Shown in pieces: positions 26,068-34,573 of a stretch of DNA of 49,822 bases (within the stretch, counting starts at the first letter, position 1; each line of letters opens with the position of its first letter). A model generated the notes under the pieces. That model was not told the DNA's origin and ran no database searches. It was given only the letters and a program-made list of their open reading frames with translations. Source of the stretch: Streptomyces althioticus (GTDB taxonomy: Bacteria > Actinomycetota > Actinomycetes > Streptomycetales > Streptomycetaceae); contig BMSW01000030.1 in NCBI GenBank assembly GCA_014649355.1, forward strand, positions 1 to 49,822. The letters run 5' to 3'. The translations under genes were made by a program, and so were the position numbers.

Positions 26068-26930
26068 GCTCCGGCGTCCGCACCCTCGTCTCCCCGGCCG
26101 TCCTGGCCCGCCCCCGCGGCCGGGCCGTCTACTGGACCGTCTTCACCGGCATCGTCCTGCTGTTCACACTGGCGTTCCTGTTCCCCGTGTACTGGATGGT
26201 CACGGGCGCGATGAAGTCGCCGGACGAGGTGGCCCGCACCCCGCCCACCCTCGTTCCCGAAAGCTGGAGCACCGCCGGATACGCCGACGCCTGGGAGCTG
26301 ATGCAGCTGCCCACGCACCTGTGGAACACCGTGGTGCAGGCGGCCGGCGCCTGGATCTTCCAGCTCGTGTTCTGCACGGCCGCCGCCTACGCCCTGTCCA
26401 GACTCCGCCCGGCCTTCGGTGCCCTGATCCTCGGCGGGATCCTCGCCACCCTGATGGTCCCCGCCCAGGCCCTCGTCGTACCGAAATACCTCACCGTCGC
26501 GGACCTCGGACTGCTCAACGACCCGCTCGCCATCTGGCTGCCGGCCGTCGCCAACGCCTTCAACCTGTACCTGCTCAAGCGGTTCTTCGACCAACTGCCC
26601 AGGGACGTCCTGGAGGCCGCCGAGATCGACGGCGCGGGGAAGCTGCGCACCCTGTGGTCGATCGTCCTGCCCATGTCCCGCCCGGTGCTCGGCGTGGTGT
26701 CGATCTTCGCGCTGGTCGCCGTCTGGCAGGACTTCCTCTGGCCGCTGATGGTGTTCTCCGACACCGACAAGCAGCCCATCAGCGTGGCGCTCGTGCAGCT
26801 GTCGCAGAACATCCAGCTCACCGTGCTGATCGCCGCCATGGTGATCGCCAGCATCCCCATGGTCGCGCTGTTCCTCGTCTTCCAGCGGCACATCATCGCC
26901 GGGATCAGCGCGGGCAGCACCAAGGGCTGA
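26064..26930 (+). CDS. Sugar ABC transporter permease (MalG-like)
   Basis: A 288-residue membrane protein starting in an ATGA overlap. It has six hydrophobic segments and the EAA loop LEAAEIDGAGKLRTLWSIVLP (about 184-204). The C-terminal VFQRHIIAGISAGSTKG is the hallmark end of MalG-type permeases. It pairs with the preceding permease for oligosaccharide uptake. Confidence 0.94.
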   Translation: MSSGVRTLVSPAVLARPRGRAVYWTVFTGIVLLFTLAFLFPVYWMVTGAMKSPDEVARTPPTLVPESWSTAGYADAWELMQLPTHLWNTVVQAAGAWIFQLVFCTAAAYALSRLRPAFGALILGGILATLMVPAQALVVPKYLTVADLGLLNDPLAIWLPAVANAFNLYLLKRFFDQLPRDVLEAAEIDGAGKLRTLWSIVLPMSRPVLGVVSIFALVAVWQDFLWPLMVFSDTDKQPISVALVQLSQNIQLTVLIAAMVIASIPMVALFLVFQRHIIAGISAGSTKG

Positions 26931-26967
26931 CACCGGACCTCCGTCCACAGAAGAGAAAGGCACCCAC

Positions 26968-28545
26968 GTGGGACAGCCCACCCCTGCCACCGACGACGGC
27001 TGGTGGCGCTCCGCCGTCATCTACCAGGTGTACGTCCGCAGCTTCGCCGACGGCGACGGCGACGGCACCGGCGACCTGGCCGGCGTCCGCGCCCGCCTGC
27101 CGTACCTCGCCGACCTGGGCGTCGACGCGCTGTGGTTCAACCCCTGGTACCGCTCCCCGATGAAGGACGGCGGCTACGACGTCGCCGACTACCGCGCGAT
27201 CGACCCCGCCTTCGGCACCCTGGCCGAGGCGGAGAAGCTCATCGCCGAGGCACGGGAGGTGGGCATCCGCACCATCGTCGACATCGTGCCCAACCACGTC
27301 TCCGACCAGCACCCCTGGTTCCGCGCGGCCCTCGCCGGCGGCCCCGAACGGGAACTGTTCCACTTCCGTCCCGGCCGCGGTGAGCACGGCGAACTGCCGC
27401 CCAACGACTGGCGGTCCGAGTTCGGCGGCCCCGCCTGGACCCGCCTCCCGGACGGCGACTGGTACCTGCACCTCTTCGCCCCCGAACAGCCCGACCTCAA
27501 CTGGGCGCACCCCGCCGTCCGCCAGGAGCACGAGGACATCCTGCGCTTCTGGTTCGAGCGGGGCGTCGCCGGCGTCCGCATCGACTCCGCGGCCCTGCTC
27601 GCCAAGGACCCCGAGCTGCCCGACTTCACCGAGGGCCGCGACCCGCACCCCTACGTCGACCGCGACGAACTCCACGACGTGTACCGCGCCTGGCGGGCCG
27701 TCGCCGACGAGTACGGCGCCGTCTTCGTCGGCGAGGTCTGGCTCCCCGACACCGAACGCTTCGCCCGCTACCTGCGCCCCGACGAACTGCACACCGCCTT
27801 CAACTTCTCCTTCATGTCCTGCCCCTGGGACGCCGCACGGCTGCGCGCCTCCATCGACGAGACGCTCGCCGAGCACGCCCCGATCGGCGCCCCCGCCACC
27901 TGGGTGCTGTGCAACCACGACGTCACCCGCACGGTCACCCGCTACGGCCGCGCCGACACCGGTTTCGACTTCGCCACCAAGGCCTTCGGCACCCCCACCG
28001 ACCTGGCCCTGGGCACCCGCCGGGCCCGCGCGGCGGCCCTGCTGTCCCTCGCCCTGCCCGGCGCGGTGTACGTCTACCAGGGCGAGGAGCTCGGACTGCC
28101 CGAGGCGGACATCCCGCCGGACCGCATCGAGGACCCGATGCACGCCCGCTCCGGCGGCACCGACCCCGGCCGCGACGGATGCAGGGTCCCGCTGCCCTGG
28201 TCGGCCGGCGAGCCGCACGCGGGGTTCGGCGGCGAGCCCTGGCTGCCGCAGCCCGACGGCTGGGCCGCCTACGCGGCCGACCTGCAGGCCGAGGACCCCG
28301 GCTCCATGCTCCGCCTCTACCGCGAGGCGATCAGGCTGCGGCCCGTGTTCGGCGACGGCCCGCTGACCTGGCTCCCCGCACCGGACGGCGTCCTCGCCTT
28401 CGCCCGCGCCGACGCCCTGTGCGTGGTCAACCTCTCCGAGAGGCCCGTCGACCTTCCCGCCCACTCCGCGCTGCTCCTGGCCGGCGGCCCCCTCGACACT
28501 GCCGGGCGGCTGCCCCACGACACCGCGGTCTGGCTGCGCGCCTGA
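26968..28545 (+). CDS. GH13 family intracellular alpha-glucosidase
   Basis: This 525-residue enzyme has no signal peptide. GH13 motifs: region I DIVPNH (105-110), region II GVRIDSAAL with nucleophile Asp206, region III FVGEVWL with acid/base Glu256, and region IV CNHDVTR with Asp318. The N-terminal WRSAVIYQVYVRSFADGDGDG is typical of oligo-alpha-glucosidases. GTG 26968 follows GAGAAAGG. It likely hydrolyses the imported oligosaccharides, such as nigero-, isomalto- or malto-oligomers, to glucose. The GH87 gene follows 47 bp downstream. Confidence 0.92.
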   Translation: MGQPTPATDDGWWRSAVIYQVYVRSFADGDGDGTGDLAGVRARLPYLADLGVDALWFNPWYRSPMKDGGYDVADYRAIDPAFGTLAEAEKLIAEAREVGIRTIVDIVPNHVSDQHPWFRAALAGGPERELFHFRPGRGEHGELPPNDWRSEFGGPAWTRLPDGDWYLHLFAPEQPDLNWAHPAVRQEHEDILRFWFERGVAGVRIDSAALLAKDPELPDFTEGRDPHPYVDRDELHDVYRAWRAVADEYGAVFVGEVWLPDTERFARYLRPDELHTAFNFSFMSCPWDAARLRASIDETLAEHAPIGAPATWVLCNHDVTRTVTRYGRADTGFDFATKAFGTPTDLALGTRRARAAALLSLALPGAVYVYQGEELGLPEADIPPDRIEDPMHARSGGTDPGRDGCRVPLPWSAGEPHAGFGGEPWLPQPDGWAAYAADLQAEDPGSMLRLYREAIRLRPVFGDGPLTWLPAPDGVLAFARADALCVVNLSERPVDLPAHSALLLAGGPLDTAGRLPHDTAVWLRA

Positions 28546-28592
28546 GCCGCGGCCCGTCTGTTCCCGCACCCCCACACGAAGGGACCAGCACC

Positions 28593-30761
28593 ATGACCAC
28601 CTCCCGCACGACCGGAAGGAGCGTGCCGGCGGCGGCCACCGCCGTCGCCCTCGCCGCCGGCCTGCTCGTCGCCGTCGCCCCGGCACCCGCCCACGCCGCG
28701 GCCGGCGCCACCCTCCCGTTCACCTCCGTCGAGGCCGAGTCCGCCGCCCACACCGGCACCCGCATCGGCCCGGACCACACCCAGGGCACCCTCGCCTCCG
28801 AGGCGTCCGGCCGCCAGGCGGTGCGCCTGAACGCGGGTCAGCGCGTGGAGTTCACCGTGCCGCGCGCCGCCAATGCCGTCACCGTGGCGTACAGCGTCCC
28901 CGACGGCCGGTCCGGCTCGCTCGACGTGTACGTCAACGGGCAGCGGCTCGACCGGACCCTGCCCGTCACCTCCAAGTACAGCTACGTGGACACCCCGTGG
29001 ATCCCGGGCGCCCGCACCCACCACCTCTACGCCAACGCGCGCATGCTGCTCGGCCGGGACGTCCGGGCGGGCGACACCGTCGCCCTCCAGGCCACCGACG
29101 TCCAGGTGACCGTCGACGTCGTCGACTTCGAGCAGGCGCCCGGCGCCGCCACCCGCCCTTCCGGTTCCGTCTCCGTGACCGACAAGGGCGCCGACCCCAC
29201 CGGGCAGGGCGACTCCACCCAGGCGTTCCGCGAGGCCGTCGCAGCCGCCCAGGGCGGGACCGTGTGGATACCGCCGGGGGAGTACCGGCTCACCTCGTCC
29301 CTGAACGGCGTCCAGAACGTCACCCTCCAGGGCGCCGGCCACTGGCACTCGGTGGTGCGCACCTCCCGCTTCATCGACCAGACGGCCTCCGCCGGCAACG
29401 TGCACATCAAGGACTTCGCCGTGATCGGCGAAGTCACGGAACGCGTCGACTCCAGCCCCGACAACTTCGTCAACGGCTCACTCGGCCCGGACTCCACCGT
29501 CTCCGGCATGTGGCTCCAGCACCTCAAGGTGGGGCTCTGGCTCACCGGGAACAACGACAACCTGGTCGTCGAGAACAGCCGCTTCCTCGACATGACCGCC
29601 GACGGCCTCAACCTCAACGGCAACGCCCGCGGGGTGAAGGTCCGCAACAACTTCCTGCGCAACCAGGGCGACGACGCCCTCGCCATGTGGTCGCTCAACG
29701 CGCCCGACGTGAACAGCGTCTTCGAGAACAACACGATCACCCAGCCGAACCTCGCCAACGGCATCGCCATCTACGGCGGCACCGACATCACCGTCCGGAA
29801 CAACCTGATCGCCGACACCAACGCCCTCGGCAGCGGCATCGCCATCTCCAACCAGAAGTTCCTCGACCCGTTCCACCCGCTGTCCGGCACCATCACCGTG
29901 GACGGCAACACCCTGGTCCGCACGGGCGCGATGAACCCCAACTGGAACCACCCGATGGGCGCCCTGCGCGTCGACTCCTACGACAGCGCCATCGACGCGC
30001 AGGTGCGGATCACCAACACCACGATCACCGACAGCCCGTACAGCGCCTTCGAGTTCGTCTCCGGCGGCGGGCGAGGCCTCGCGGCCCGGAACATCACCGT
30101 CGACGGCGCCACCGTGAACCGGGTCGGGACCGTCGTCGTCCAGGCGGAGACCCAGGGCGCGGCCACCTTCCGGAACGTCACCGCGACGGGCGTGGGCTCG
30201 GCCGGCATCTACAACTGCCCCTACCCGGCCGGCTCCGGCACCTTCACGGTCACCGACGGCGGCGGCAACTCCGGCTGGGACAGCACCTGGTCGGACTGCT
30301 CCACCTGGCCCGAGCCCGGCGAGGGCGAACCCCAGCCCGACCCGGACCGGAACCTGGCCCTGAACCGCCCGGCCACCGCCACCGGCTCGCAGGACGTGTA
30401 CACCCCCGGCAAGGCGGTCGACGGCGACCCGAACACCTACTGGGAGTCCGCCAACCACGCCTTCCCGCAGGCCCTGACGATCGACCTCGGCGCCGCCCGG
30501 ACCGTGCGCGGGGTGGTGCTGAAGCTGCCGCCGCAGGCCGCGTGGCAGACCCGCACCCAGACGCTGTCCGTGCAGGGCAGCACCGACGGCTCCGCGTACA
30601 CGACGCTGGCCCCCGCGCGGGAGTACCGCTTCGACCCGGCGACCGGCAACACGGTGACCGTCCCGGTCGACGGCAGCGCGCGCCGTCTGCGGCTGCACGT
30701 CACCGGCAACACCGGTTGGCCGGCCGCCCAGTTCGGCGAGGTGGAGGTGTACGGGTCCTGA
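28593..30761 (+). CDS. Secreted GH87-type alpha-1,3-glucanase/mycodextranase
   Basis: A 722-residue exported protein. A signal peptide ends around AHA-AAG (about 34). Residues ~40-185 form a beta-sandwich carbohydrate-binding module (CBM6/35-like: VEAESAAHTGTRIG). Residues ~195-560 are a right-handed beta-helix with the GH87-type NQGDDALAMWS strip (Asp360, Asp361) and many N-N-x-x repeats. A Pro/Glu linker leads to a C-terminal F5/8-type discoidin/CBM32 domain (587-722, NRPATATGSQDVYTPGKAVDG). It would attack fungal-wall or bacterial alpha-1,3-glucan outside the cell and feed the transporter. Pectate-lyase-like alternatives are less likely in this context. Confidence 0.82.
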   Translation: MTTSRTTGRSVPAAATAVALAAGLLVAVAPAPAHAAAGATLPFTSVEAESAAHTGTRIGPDHTQGTLASEASGRQAVRLNAGQRVEFTVPRAANAVTVAYSVPDGRSGSLDVYVNGQRLDRTLPVTSKYSYVDTPWIPGARTHHLYANARMLLGRDVRAGDTVALQATDVQVTVDVVDFEQAPGAATRPSGSVSVTDKGADPTGQGDSTQAFREAVAAAQGGTVWIPPGEYRLTSSLNGVQNVTLQGAGHWHSVVRTSRFIDQTASAGNVHIKDFAVIGEVTERVDSSPDNFVNGSLGPDSTVSGMWLQHLKVGLWLTGNNDNLVVENSRFLDMTADGLNLNGNARGVKVRNNFLRNQGDDALAMWSLNAPDVNSVFENNTITQPNLANGIAIYGGTDITVRNNLIADTNALGSGIAISNQKFLDPFHPLSGTITVDGNTLVRTGAMNPNWNHPMGALRVDSYDSAIDAQVRITNTTITDSPYSAFEFVSGGGRGLAARNITVDGATVNRVGTVVVQAETQGAATFRNVTATGVGSAGIYNCPYPAGSGTFTVTDGGGNSGWDSTWSDCSTWPEPGEGEPQPDPDRNLALNRPATATGSQDVYTPGKAVDGDPNTYWESANHAFPQALTIDLGAARTVRGVVLKLPPQAAWQTRTQTLSVQGSTDGSAYTTLAPAREYRFDPATGNTVTVPVDGSARRLRLHVTGNTGWPAAQFGEVEVYGS

Positions 30762-30770
30762 CCTCGGGGA

Positions 30771-30809
30771 GCGGGCGGGGTCAGCGGCTGACGAGCAGAC
30801 CCCGCCCGC
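30771..30809. terminator. Hairpin terminator between GH87 and ssuC
   Basis: A 12-bp perfect inverted repeat (GCGGGCGGGGTC at 30771-30782, complement at 30798-30809, 15-nt loop) lies between convergent 3' ends. Its right arm overlaps the last codons of the permease gene. Confidence 0.75.
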
Positions 30810-31695
30810 GCAGCACGCGCCGCTCCAGCGGGCTGAAGATCAGCAGGTCGATGGCGATGCCGACGCACAGGATCAGCAGGATCGCCAGGAACACCTGCGG
30901 CATGCTGCTGTTGTTGCGGCCGTTCTCCAGCAACTGGCCGAGGCCGACACCGAGATCGGGCGAGGAGGCGATGATCTCGGCGGCCATCAGCGAGCGCCAG
31001 GAGAACGCCCAGCCCTGCTTGAGACCGGCCACATAGCCGGGGAGCGCGGCGGGCATCACGATGTACCGCGCGCCGCGCAGCCCGGTCGCGCCCAGGGTGC
31101 GCCCGGCGCGCAGGAACAGCGGCGGGATCTGGTCGATGCCCGCCACCAGGCCGTTGGCGATGGACGGCACCGCGCCGAGCAGGATCACCGCGAACATCAT
31201 CGAGTCGTTCAGACCCAGCCAGATCACGGCCGGCGGCACCCAGGCGACCGACGGCAGCGACTGCAGGCCCGACAGGATCGGGCCGATGGCCGCCCGGACG
31301 AAGGACACCCGCGCCACCAGGAGCCCGAGCGGGGTGCCGATGACGAGCGCCAGCAGGAAGCCGAGCAGACCGCGTGAGACGGACGTCCAGATGTAGTCGA
31401 GCAGCGTGCCCTGCAGCCAGGCCGCACGCACCTCGCCCCACACGTCGGACGGGGAGGCGAGCTTGTACGGGGGCGCGACCTCCGCCCACACCAGGATCTG
31501 CCACACCACCAGCACCAGGGCGACGGCGGTGACCGGCGGCAGCACCTTGCGCAGGAGCGTCTGGCTCAGCGGGGTGCGGACCGTCTGCGTCGAGTCGAGC
31601 GCGTCGAGGCCTGCTTCGAGACCGGCGAGGTCGTCCGGGTCCTGGGGCGCGGTGGTCCTCCCCGTGGCGTCGGCGGCTTTCTCAGTGCTGGCCAT
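30781..31695 (-). CDS. ssuC: Sulfonate ABC transporter permease
   Basis: ATG 31695 gives 304 residues; the longer open frame overlaps the ATPase gene. After a ~45-residue cytoplasmic tail there are about six membrane helices. The EAA-type loop is LRAGRTLGATGLRGARYIVMPAALP and the C-terminal segment (AIDLLIFSPLERRVL) is typical of the SsuC/TauC class. It overlaps ssuB by 14 bp, so it is the last gene of ssuABC. Confidence 0.92.
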   Translation of the reverse strand: MASTEKAADATGRTTAPQDPDDLAGLEAGLDALDSTQTVRTPLSQTLLRKVLPPVTAVALVLVVWQILVWAEVAPPYKLASPSDVWGEVRAAWLQGTLLDYIWTSVSRGLLGFLLALVIGTPLGLLVARVSFVRAAIGPILSGLQSLPSVAWVPPAVIWLGLNDSMMFAVILLGAVPSIANGLVAGIDQIPPLFLRAGRTLGATGLRGARYIVMPAALPGYVAGLKQGWAFSWRSLMAAEIIASSPDLGVGLGQLLENGRNNSSMPQVFLAILLILCVGIAIDLLIFSPLERRVLRGRGLLVSR

Positions 31696-32479
31696 GACGG
31701 CGGATCTCCCCACGCAGTTCTTCGGTGATCTCGGCGGACAGCTCCGCGACGGCGGAGTCCTCGAGACGGCGCGGCTGCGGCAGGCCGACCGTCCACTGCC
31801 GGGCGATGCGGCCCGGCCGTGACGACAGCAGGACGACACGCTGCGCGAGCCGCACCGCCTCGCGCACGTTGTGCGTCACGAACAGCACCGACAGGCCCGT
31901 CTCGCGCCAGATGCGGGTGAGTTCGTCGTGCAGCACGTCCCGGGTGATGGCGTCGAGCGCGGCGAACGGCTCGTCCATCAGCAGCAGCCGGCTGTCCTGG
32001 GCGAGGGCGCGGGCCAGGGCGACGCGCTGGCGCATGCCGCCGGACAGCTCGTGCACCCGCTTGCCGTGCGCGTCCTTCAGCCGCACGAGCTCCAGCAGCC
32101 GCTCCGCCTCCTGACGGCGCTCCGGCTTGCCGACTCCGCGCAGTTTCAGGGCGAGTTCGATGTTCTTGCCCGCGGTGAGCCACGGGAACAGGGCGTGCTC
32201 CTGGAACATCAGGGCGGGCCGGCCGTCGGTGCCGACGGTGCCGGCGGACGGCCGGTCGAGCCCGGCGACCAGGTTGAGCAGGGTGGACTTGCCGCACCCC
32301 GAGGCGCCCAGGAGGGTGACGAACTCGCCGGGCGCGACATCGAGGGTGATGTCGTCCAGCACGAGCTGCCGTCCGCCCGGGGCGCCCGGAGCGGGAAAGG
32401 ACTTGGAGACGTGCTCGACCCGTGCGGCGTACTCCGCCGTCGTGGTGTCCTCGGCCGTCCCGGCCATCGTCGTGGCCAT
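31682..32479 (-). CDS. ssuB: Sulfonate ABC transporter ATP-binding protein
   Basis: A 265-residue ATPase read from ATG 32479 behind GGAGGTGA. Walker A is GASGCGKST, the Q-loop follows (MFQEHALFPW), the signature is LSGGMRQRVALARAL, Walker B is LLLMDEPFAALD and the H-loop is FVTHNVREAV. The sequence type is SsuB/TauB, which energises sulfonate or taurine uptake. It overlaps the permease gene and lies 38 bp after ssuA. Confidence 0.94.
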   Translation of the reverse strand: MATTMAGTAEDTTTAEYAARVEHVSKSFPAPGAPGGRQLVLDDITLDVAPGEFVTLLGASGCGKSTLLNLVAGLDRPSAGTVGTDGRPALMFQEHALFPWLTAGKNIELALKLRGVGKPERRQEAERLLELVRLKDAHGKRVHELSGGMRQRVALARALAQDSRLLLMDEPFAALDAITRDVLHDELTRIWRETGLSVLFVTHNVREAVRLAQRVVLLSSRPGRIARQWTVGLPQPRRLEDSAVAELSAEITEELRGEIRRHGQH

Positions 32480-32517
32480 GGTCGTCACCTCCTGGCTTCT
32501 TCGGGGTGCGGGCGTGG

Positions 32518-33624
32518 TCAGCGGACGCCGAGACCGGCGTCGTCGACCGTCGGCTTGCCCTCGGCCTCGAGGACCTTGTTGAGCGGCTCGAGGTCGTAGA
32601 TGCCCTTCAGGTTGGGCTTCTCCAGCAGGCCGGCCGACACCGCGTGCGAGGCCTGGGCGTCGAGGGTGGAGGCCAGCGGGTCGTCGAGGAAGGTGATGGA
32701 CTCCCACGCCGGGTTGAGGACCTCCTCCGGCAGGGCCTTGCCGGACAGCTTCTCCAGCGCCTTGTTCGCGGACGCCTTGGCCTCGTCCGGGTTGGCGTTG
32801 ATCCACGCGTTGGTCTTCACCGAGCCGCGCAGGACGGCCTCGACGACGTCCGGGTGCTCCTCGAGGAACGTCTGCGACACGATGATGTTGGTGATCACGA
32901 ACTGCTTGTCCGGCCAGATCTCGGACTCGTCGAGCAGCACCTTCGCGCCGTCCGCGACCAGCTTGGAGGCGGTGGGCTCGGGCACCCAGGCGCCGTCGAC
33001 GGAGCCGGACTTGTAGGCGTCCGGGGTGATCTTGTTCTCGGTGCGCACCACGGACACGTCGCCCTTGCCGCTCTGGGCGTCGACCTTCCAGCCCTTCTCG
33101 GCGATCCAGTGCAGGAAGGCCACGTCCTGGGTGTTGCCGAGCTGCGGAGTGGCGATCTTCTTGCCCTTGAGGTCGTCCAGGGTCTTGATCTTGTCGGGGT
33201 TCACCACGAGCTTGACGCCGCCGGAGGCCGAACCGCTGATGATGCGCAGGTTCTTGCCGGCGGACTTGGTGTAGCCGTTGATGGACGGGGAGGGGCCGAT
33301 CCAGCCGATGTCGATGGAACCGGCGTTGAGTGCCTCGATCTCGGAAGGACCGGCGTTGAACGTCGACGGCTTGATCCTGGTGCCGCCCAGCTCCTTCTGG
33401 AGCAGGCCCTCCTGCACGCCGACCAGGGCGGTGGCGTGGGTGAGGTTGGGGAAGTAGCCGATCTTCACCTCCGAGGCGGACAGCTTCTTCGCGTCCGCCG
33501 CGACCTCCGCCTGCGGGGCGTCGTCCTCGGCGTCGGAACCGTAGCCGCAGGCGGTGAGCAGGAGCGGAAGGGCCGCCATGGCGGCGACGGTGCGCAGGAT
33601 GGTGAGCGGTCGTGCGGCAGACAC
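32518..33624 (-). CDS. ssuA: Aliphatic sulfonate ABC transporter substrate-binding lipoprotein
   Basis: A 368-residue lipoprotein with lipobox L-L-T-A-C-G (Cys26). The SsuA-like fold includes VKIGYFPNLTHATALVGVQEG, the GSIDIGWIGPSPSINGY ligand loop and VPEPTASKLV. It should capture alkanesulfonates or related organosulfur compounds. It is preceded by a 33-residue leader peptide ORF (33803-33904) and a conserved dyad, so expression is probably controlled by sulfur status. No alkanesulfonate monooxygenase (SsuD) is in the window. Confidence 0.93.
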   Translation of the reverse strand: MSAARPLTILRTVAAMAALPLLLTACGYGSDAEDDAPQAEVAADAKKLSASEVKIGYFPNLTHATALVGVQEGLLQKELGGTRIKPSTFNAGPSEIEALNAGSIDIGWIGPSPSINGYTKSAGKNLRIISGSASGGVKLVVNPDKIKTLDDLKGKKIATPQLGNTQDVAFLHWIAEKGWKVDAQSGKGDVSVVRTENKITPDAYKSGSVDGAWVPEPTASKLVADGAKVLLDESEIWPDKQFVITNIIVSQTFLEEHPDVVEAVLRGSVKTNAWINANPDEAKASANKALEKLSGKALPEEVLNPAWESITFLDDPLASTLDAQASHAVSAGLLEKPNLKGIYDLEPLNKVLEAEGKPTVDDAGLGVR

Positions 33625-33689
33625 GGAGGTGTCCTCTCGGGAAAGCGCGGTCCGGGACGGGACCGGCGTACGGGTGTGGCTCAGGGGCG

Positions 33690-33729
33690 CGCGGCCGTCG
33701 GGCCTGCCTCACGAGGGGAGGCGGCCGCG
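33690..33729 (-). promoter_or_regulatory. Candidate attenuator hairpin between leader peptide and ssuA
   Basis: Arms CGCGGCCG (33690-33697) and CGGCCGCG (33722-33729) pair perfectly and enclose a second CCTC/GAGG hairpin. The structure lies between the leader-peptide stop (33803) and the ssuA start (33624), where a translation-sensitive terminator would be expected. No T-tract is present, so this is tentative. Confidence 0.35.
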
Positions 33730-33802
33730 GCTTCGCGTGCGGTGCGGGGAGCGAACGGGCTCGGGGGCGTCGCCGGCCGCGCGGTGCGGTTCCGGCGGGG
33801 CC

Positions 33803-33904
33803 TCAGGCCGGCCGACAGATGGCGCTGGACGTGCGGCCGAAGTCGATGTGGCGGCGCGAGGTCAGCAGGAGGCGTGCGGCGACGTCGTACGGACGTGCGG
33901 TCAT
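33803..33904 (-). CDS. Sulfur-operon leader peptide 1 (ahead of ssuABC)
   Basis: A 33-codon ORF from ATG 33904 with AGGGGG just upstream. The core LLTSRRHIDFGRTSSAICR contains the R-R-H-I-D-F motif and one Cys codon (TGT) four codons before the stop. The same core occurs in three other tiny ORFs in this window, each in front of a sulfur-related unit. Similar peptides are annotated as putative leader peptides in Streptomyces genomes, as I recall. The role is presumed to be ribosome stalling in response to cysteine supply. Confidence 0.82.
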   Translation of the reverse strand: MTARPYDVAARLLLTSRRHIDFGRTSSAICRPA

Positions 33905-33922
33905 GGCCACCCCCTGTGGATC

Positions 33923-33956
33923 GATCCCTAGTTTTCCTACCTGGCTGCTAGGGATC
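33923..33956. promoter_or_regulatory. Operator-like dyad A upstream of ssu leader peptide
   Basis: CCTAC-N7-CTAGG (33936-33952; CCTAG-N7-GTAGG on the minus strand) matches sites at 37459 and 39144. It sits inside a longer inverted repeat, GATCCCTAG (33923-33931) with CTAGGGATC (33948-33956). It ends about 30 bp upstream of the leader peptide start. It is a candidate site for the nearby Rrf2 regulator. Confidence 0.7.
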
Positions 33957-34050
33957 GTGGCAGAAAGCAGCCCCTACCCCAAGAGGCAGCTCATATGATG
34001 GACGCCGGTCGCTCACATGGTGAGAAACGCCTGGTCGGCGGCGACGGGGG

Positions 34051-34509
34051 TCAGGGATTCACCCAGGCCTTCGGGGCGTCCGCCAACGCGGCCACCCCGG
34101 CCGGGAGCCGGGACGACGCCACGTCGGCGAGGGACACGCCCTCCAGGATCTGGCGCACGTTCGACCGCAGCGCGATCCACAGCGGCAGCAGCGACTCGGC
34201 CGGACCGGAGTAGGACAGCTCGGGCGGACGGACGCCGCGCACCGAGACCAGCGGGCCCTCCACGACGCGGATGACGTCGGCGATGCTGATCGCGTCGGCG
34301 GGCTTCGCCAGCCGGTATCCGCCGTTCCCGCCGCGCTGGCTCACCACGAGCCCGCCCCGGCGCATGTCGTTGAGGATGCTCTCCAGGAACTTGTGCGGGA
34401 TGTCCTGCGCGTCGGCGATCGCCTCGGCCTTGAGCGGCCCGTCGTCCCCGGACGACGCGAGTTGCAGCGCGGCGCGTACCGCGTAGTCCGCCCTGGCTGA
34501 GATCCGCAT
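34051..34509 (-). CDS. Rrf2-family transcriptional regulator without cysteines
   Basis: A 152-residue Rrf2 protein: the winged helix (MRISARADYAVRAALQLA, then IADAQDIPHKFLESILNDMRRGG) and the wing and linker (SQRGGNGGYRLAKPADAISIADVIRVVEG). It contains no Cys at all, so it cannot hold the Cys-ligated iron-sulfur cluster of IscR or NsrR. This favours a CymR-like type that senses sulfur status through O-acetylserine and cysteine synthase. GATAAT (34516-34521, minus strand) ends 6 bp before the ATG, suggesting a leaderless promoter. It is surrounded by sulfur genes and is the natural candidate to bind the CCTA-N9-TAGG sites. Confidence 0.88.
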   Translation of the reverse strand: MRISARADYAVRAALQLASSGDDGPLKAEAIADAQDIPHKFLESILNDMRRGGLVVSQRGGNGGYRLAKPADAISIADVIRVVEGPLVSVRGVRPPELSYSGPAESLLPLWIALRSNVRQILEGVSLADVASSRLPAGVAALADAPKAWVNP

Positions 34510-34515
34510 GCGGTC

Positions 34516-34521
34516 ATTATC
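34516..34521 (-). promoter_or_regulatory. Probable -10 box for a leaderless Rrf2 transcript
   Basis: GATAAT on the minus strand ends 6 bp before the Rrf2 ATG (34509), and no ribosome-binding site fits between them. No clear -35 box is visible. This suggests the regulator has its own promoter besides any read-through from the exporter gene. Confidence 0.5.
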
Positions 34522-34573
34522 CCGTACGGCCCGCGCCGCCCTCCACCCGCGGTCGACGGCGTGCGGTCGCGGG

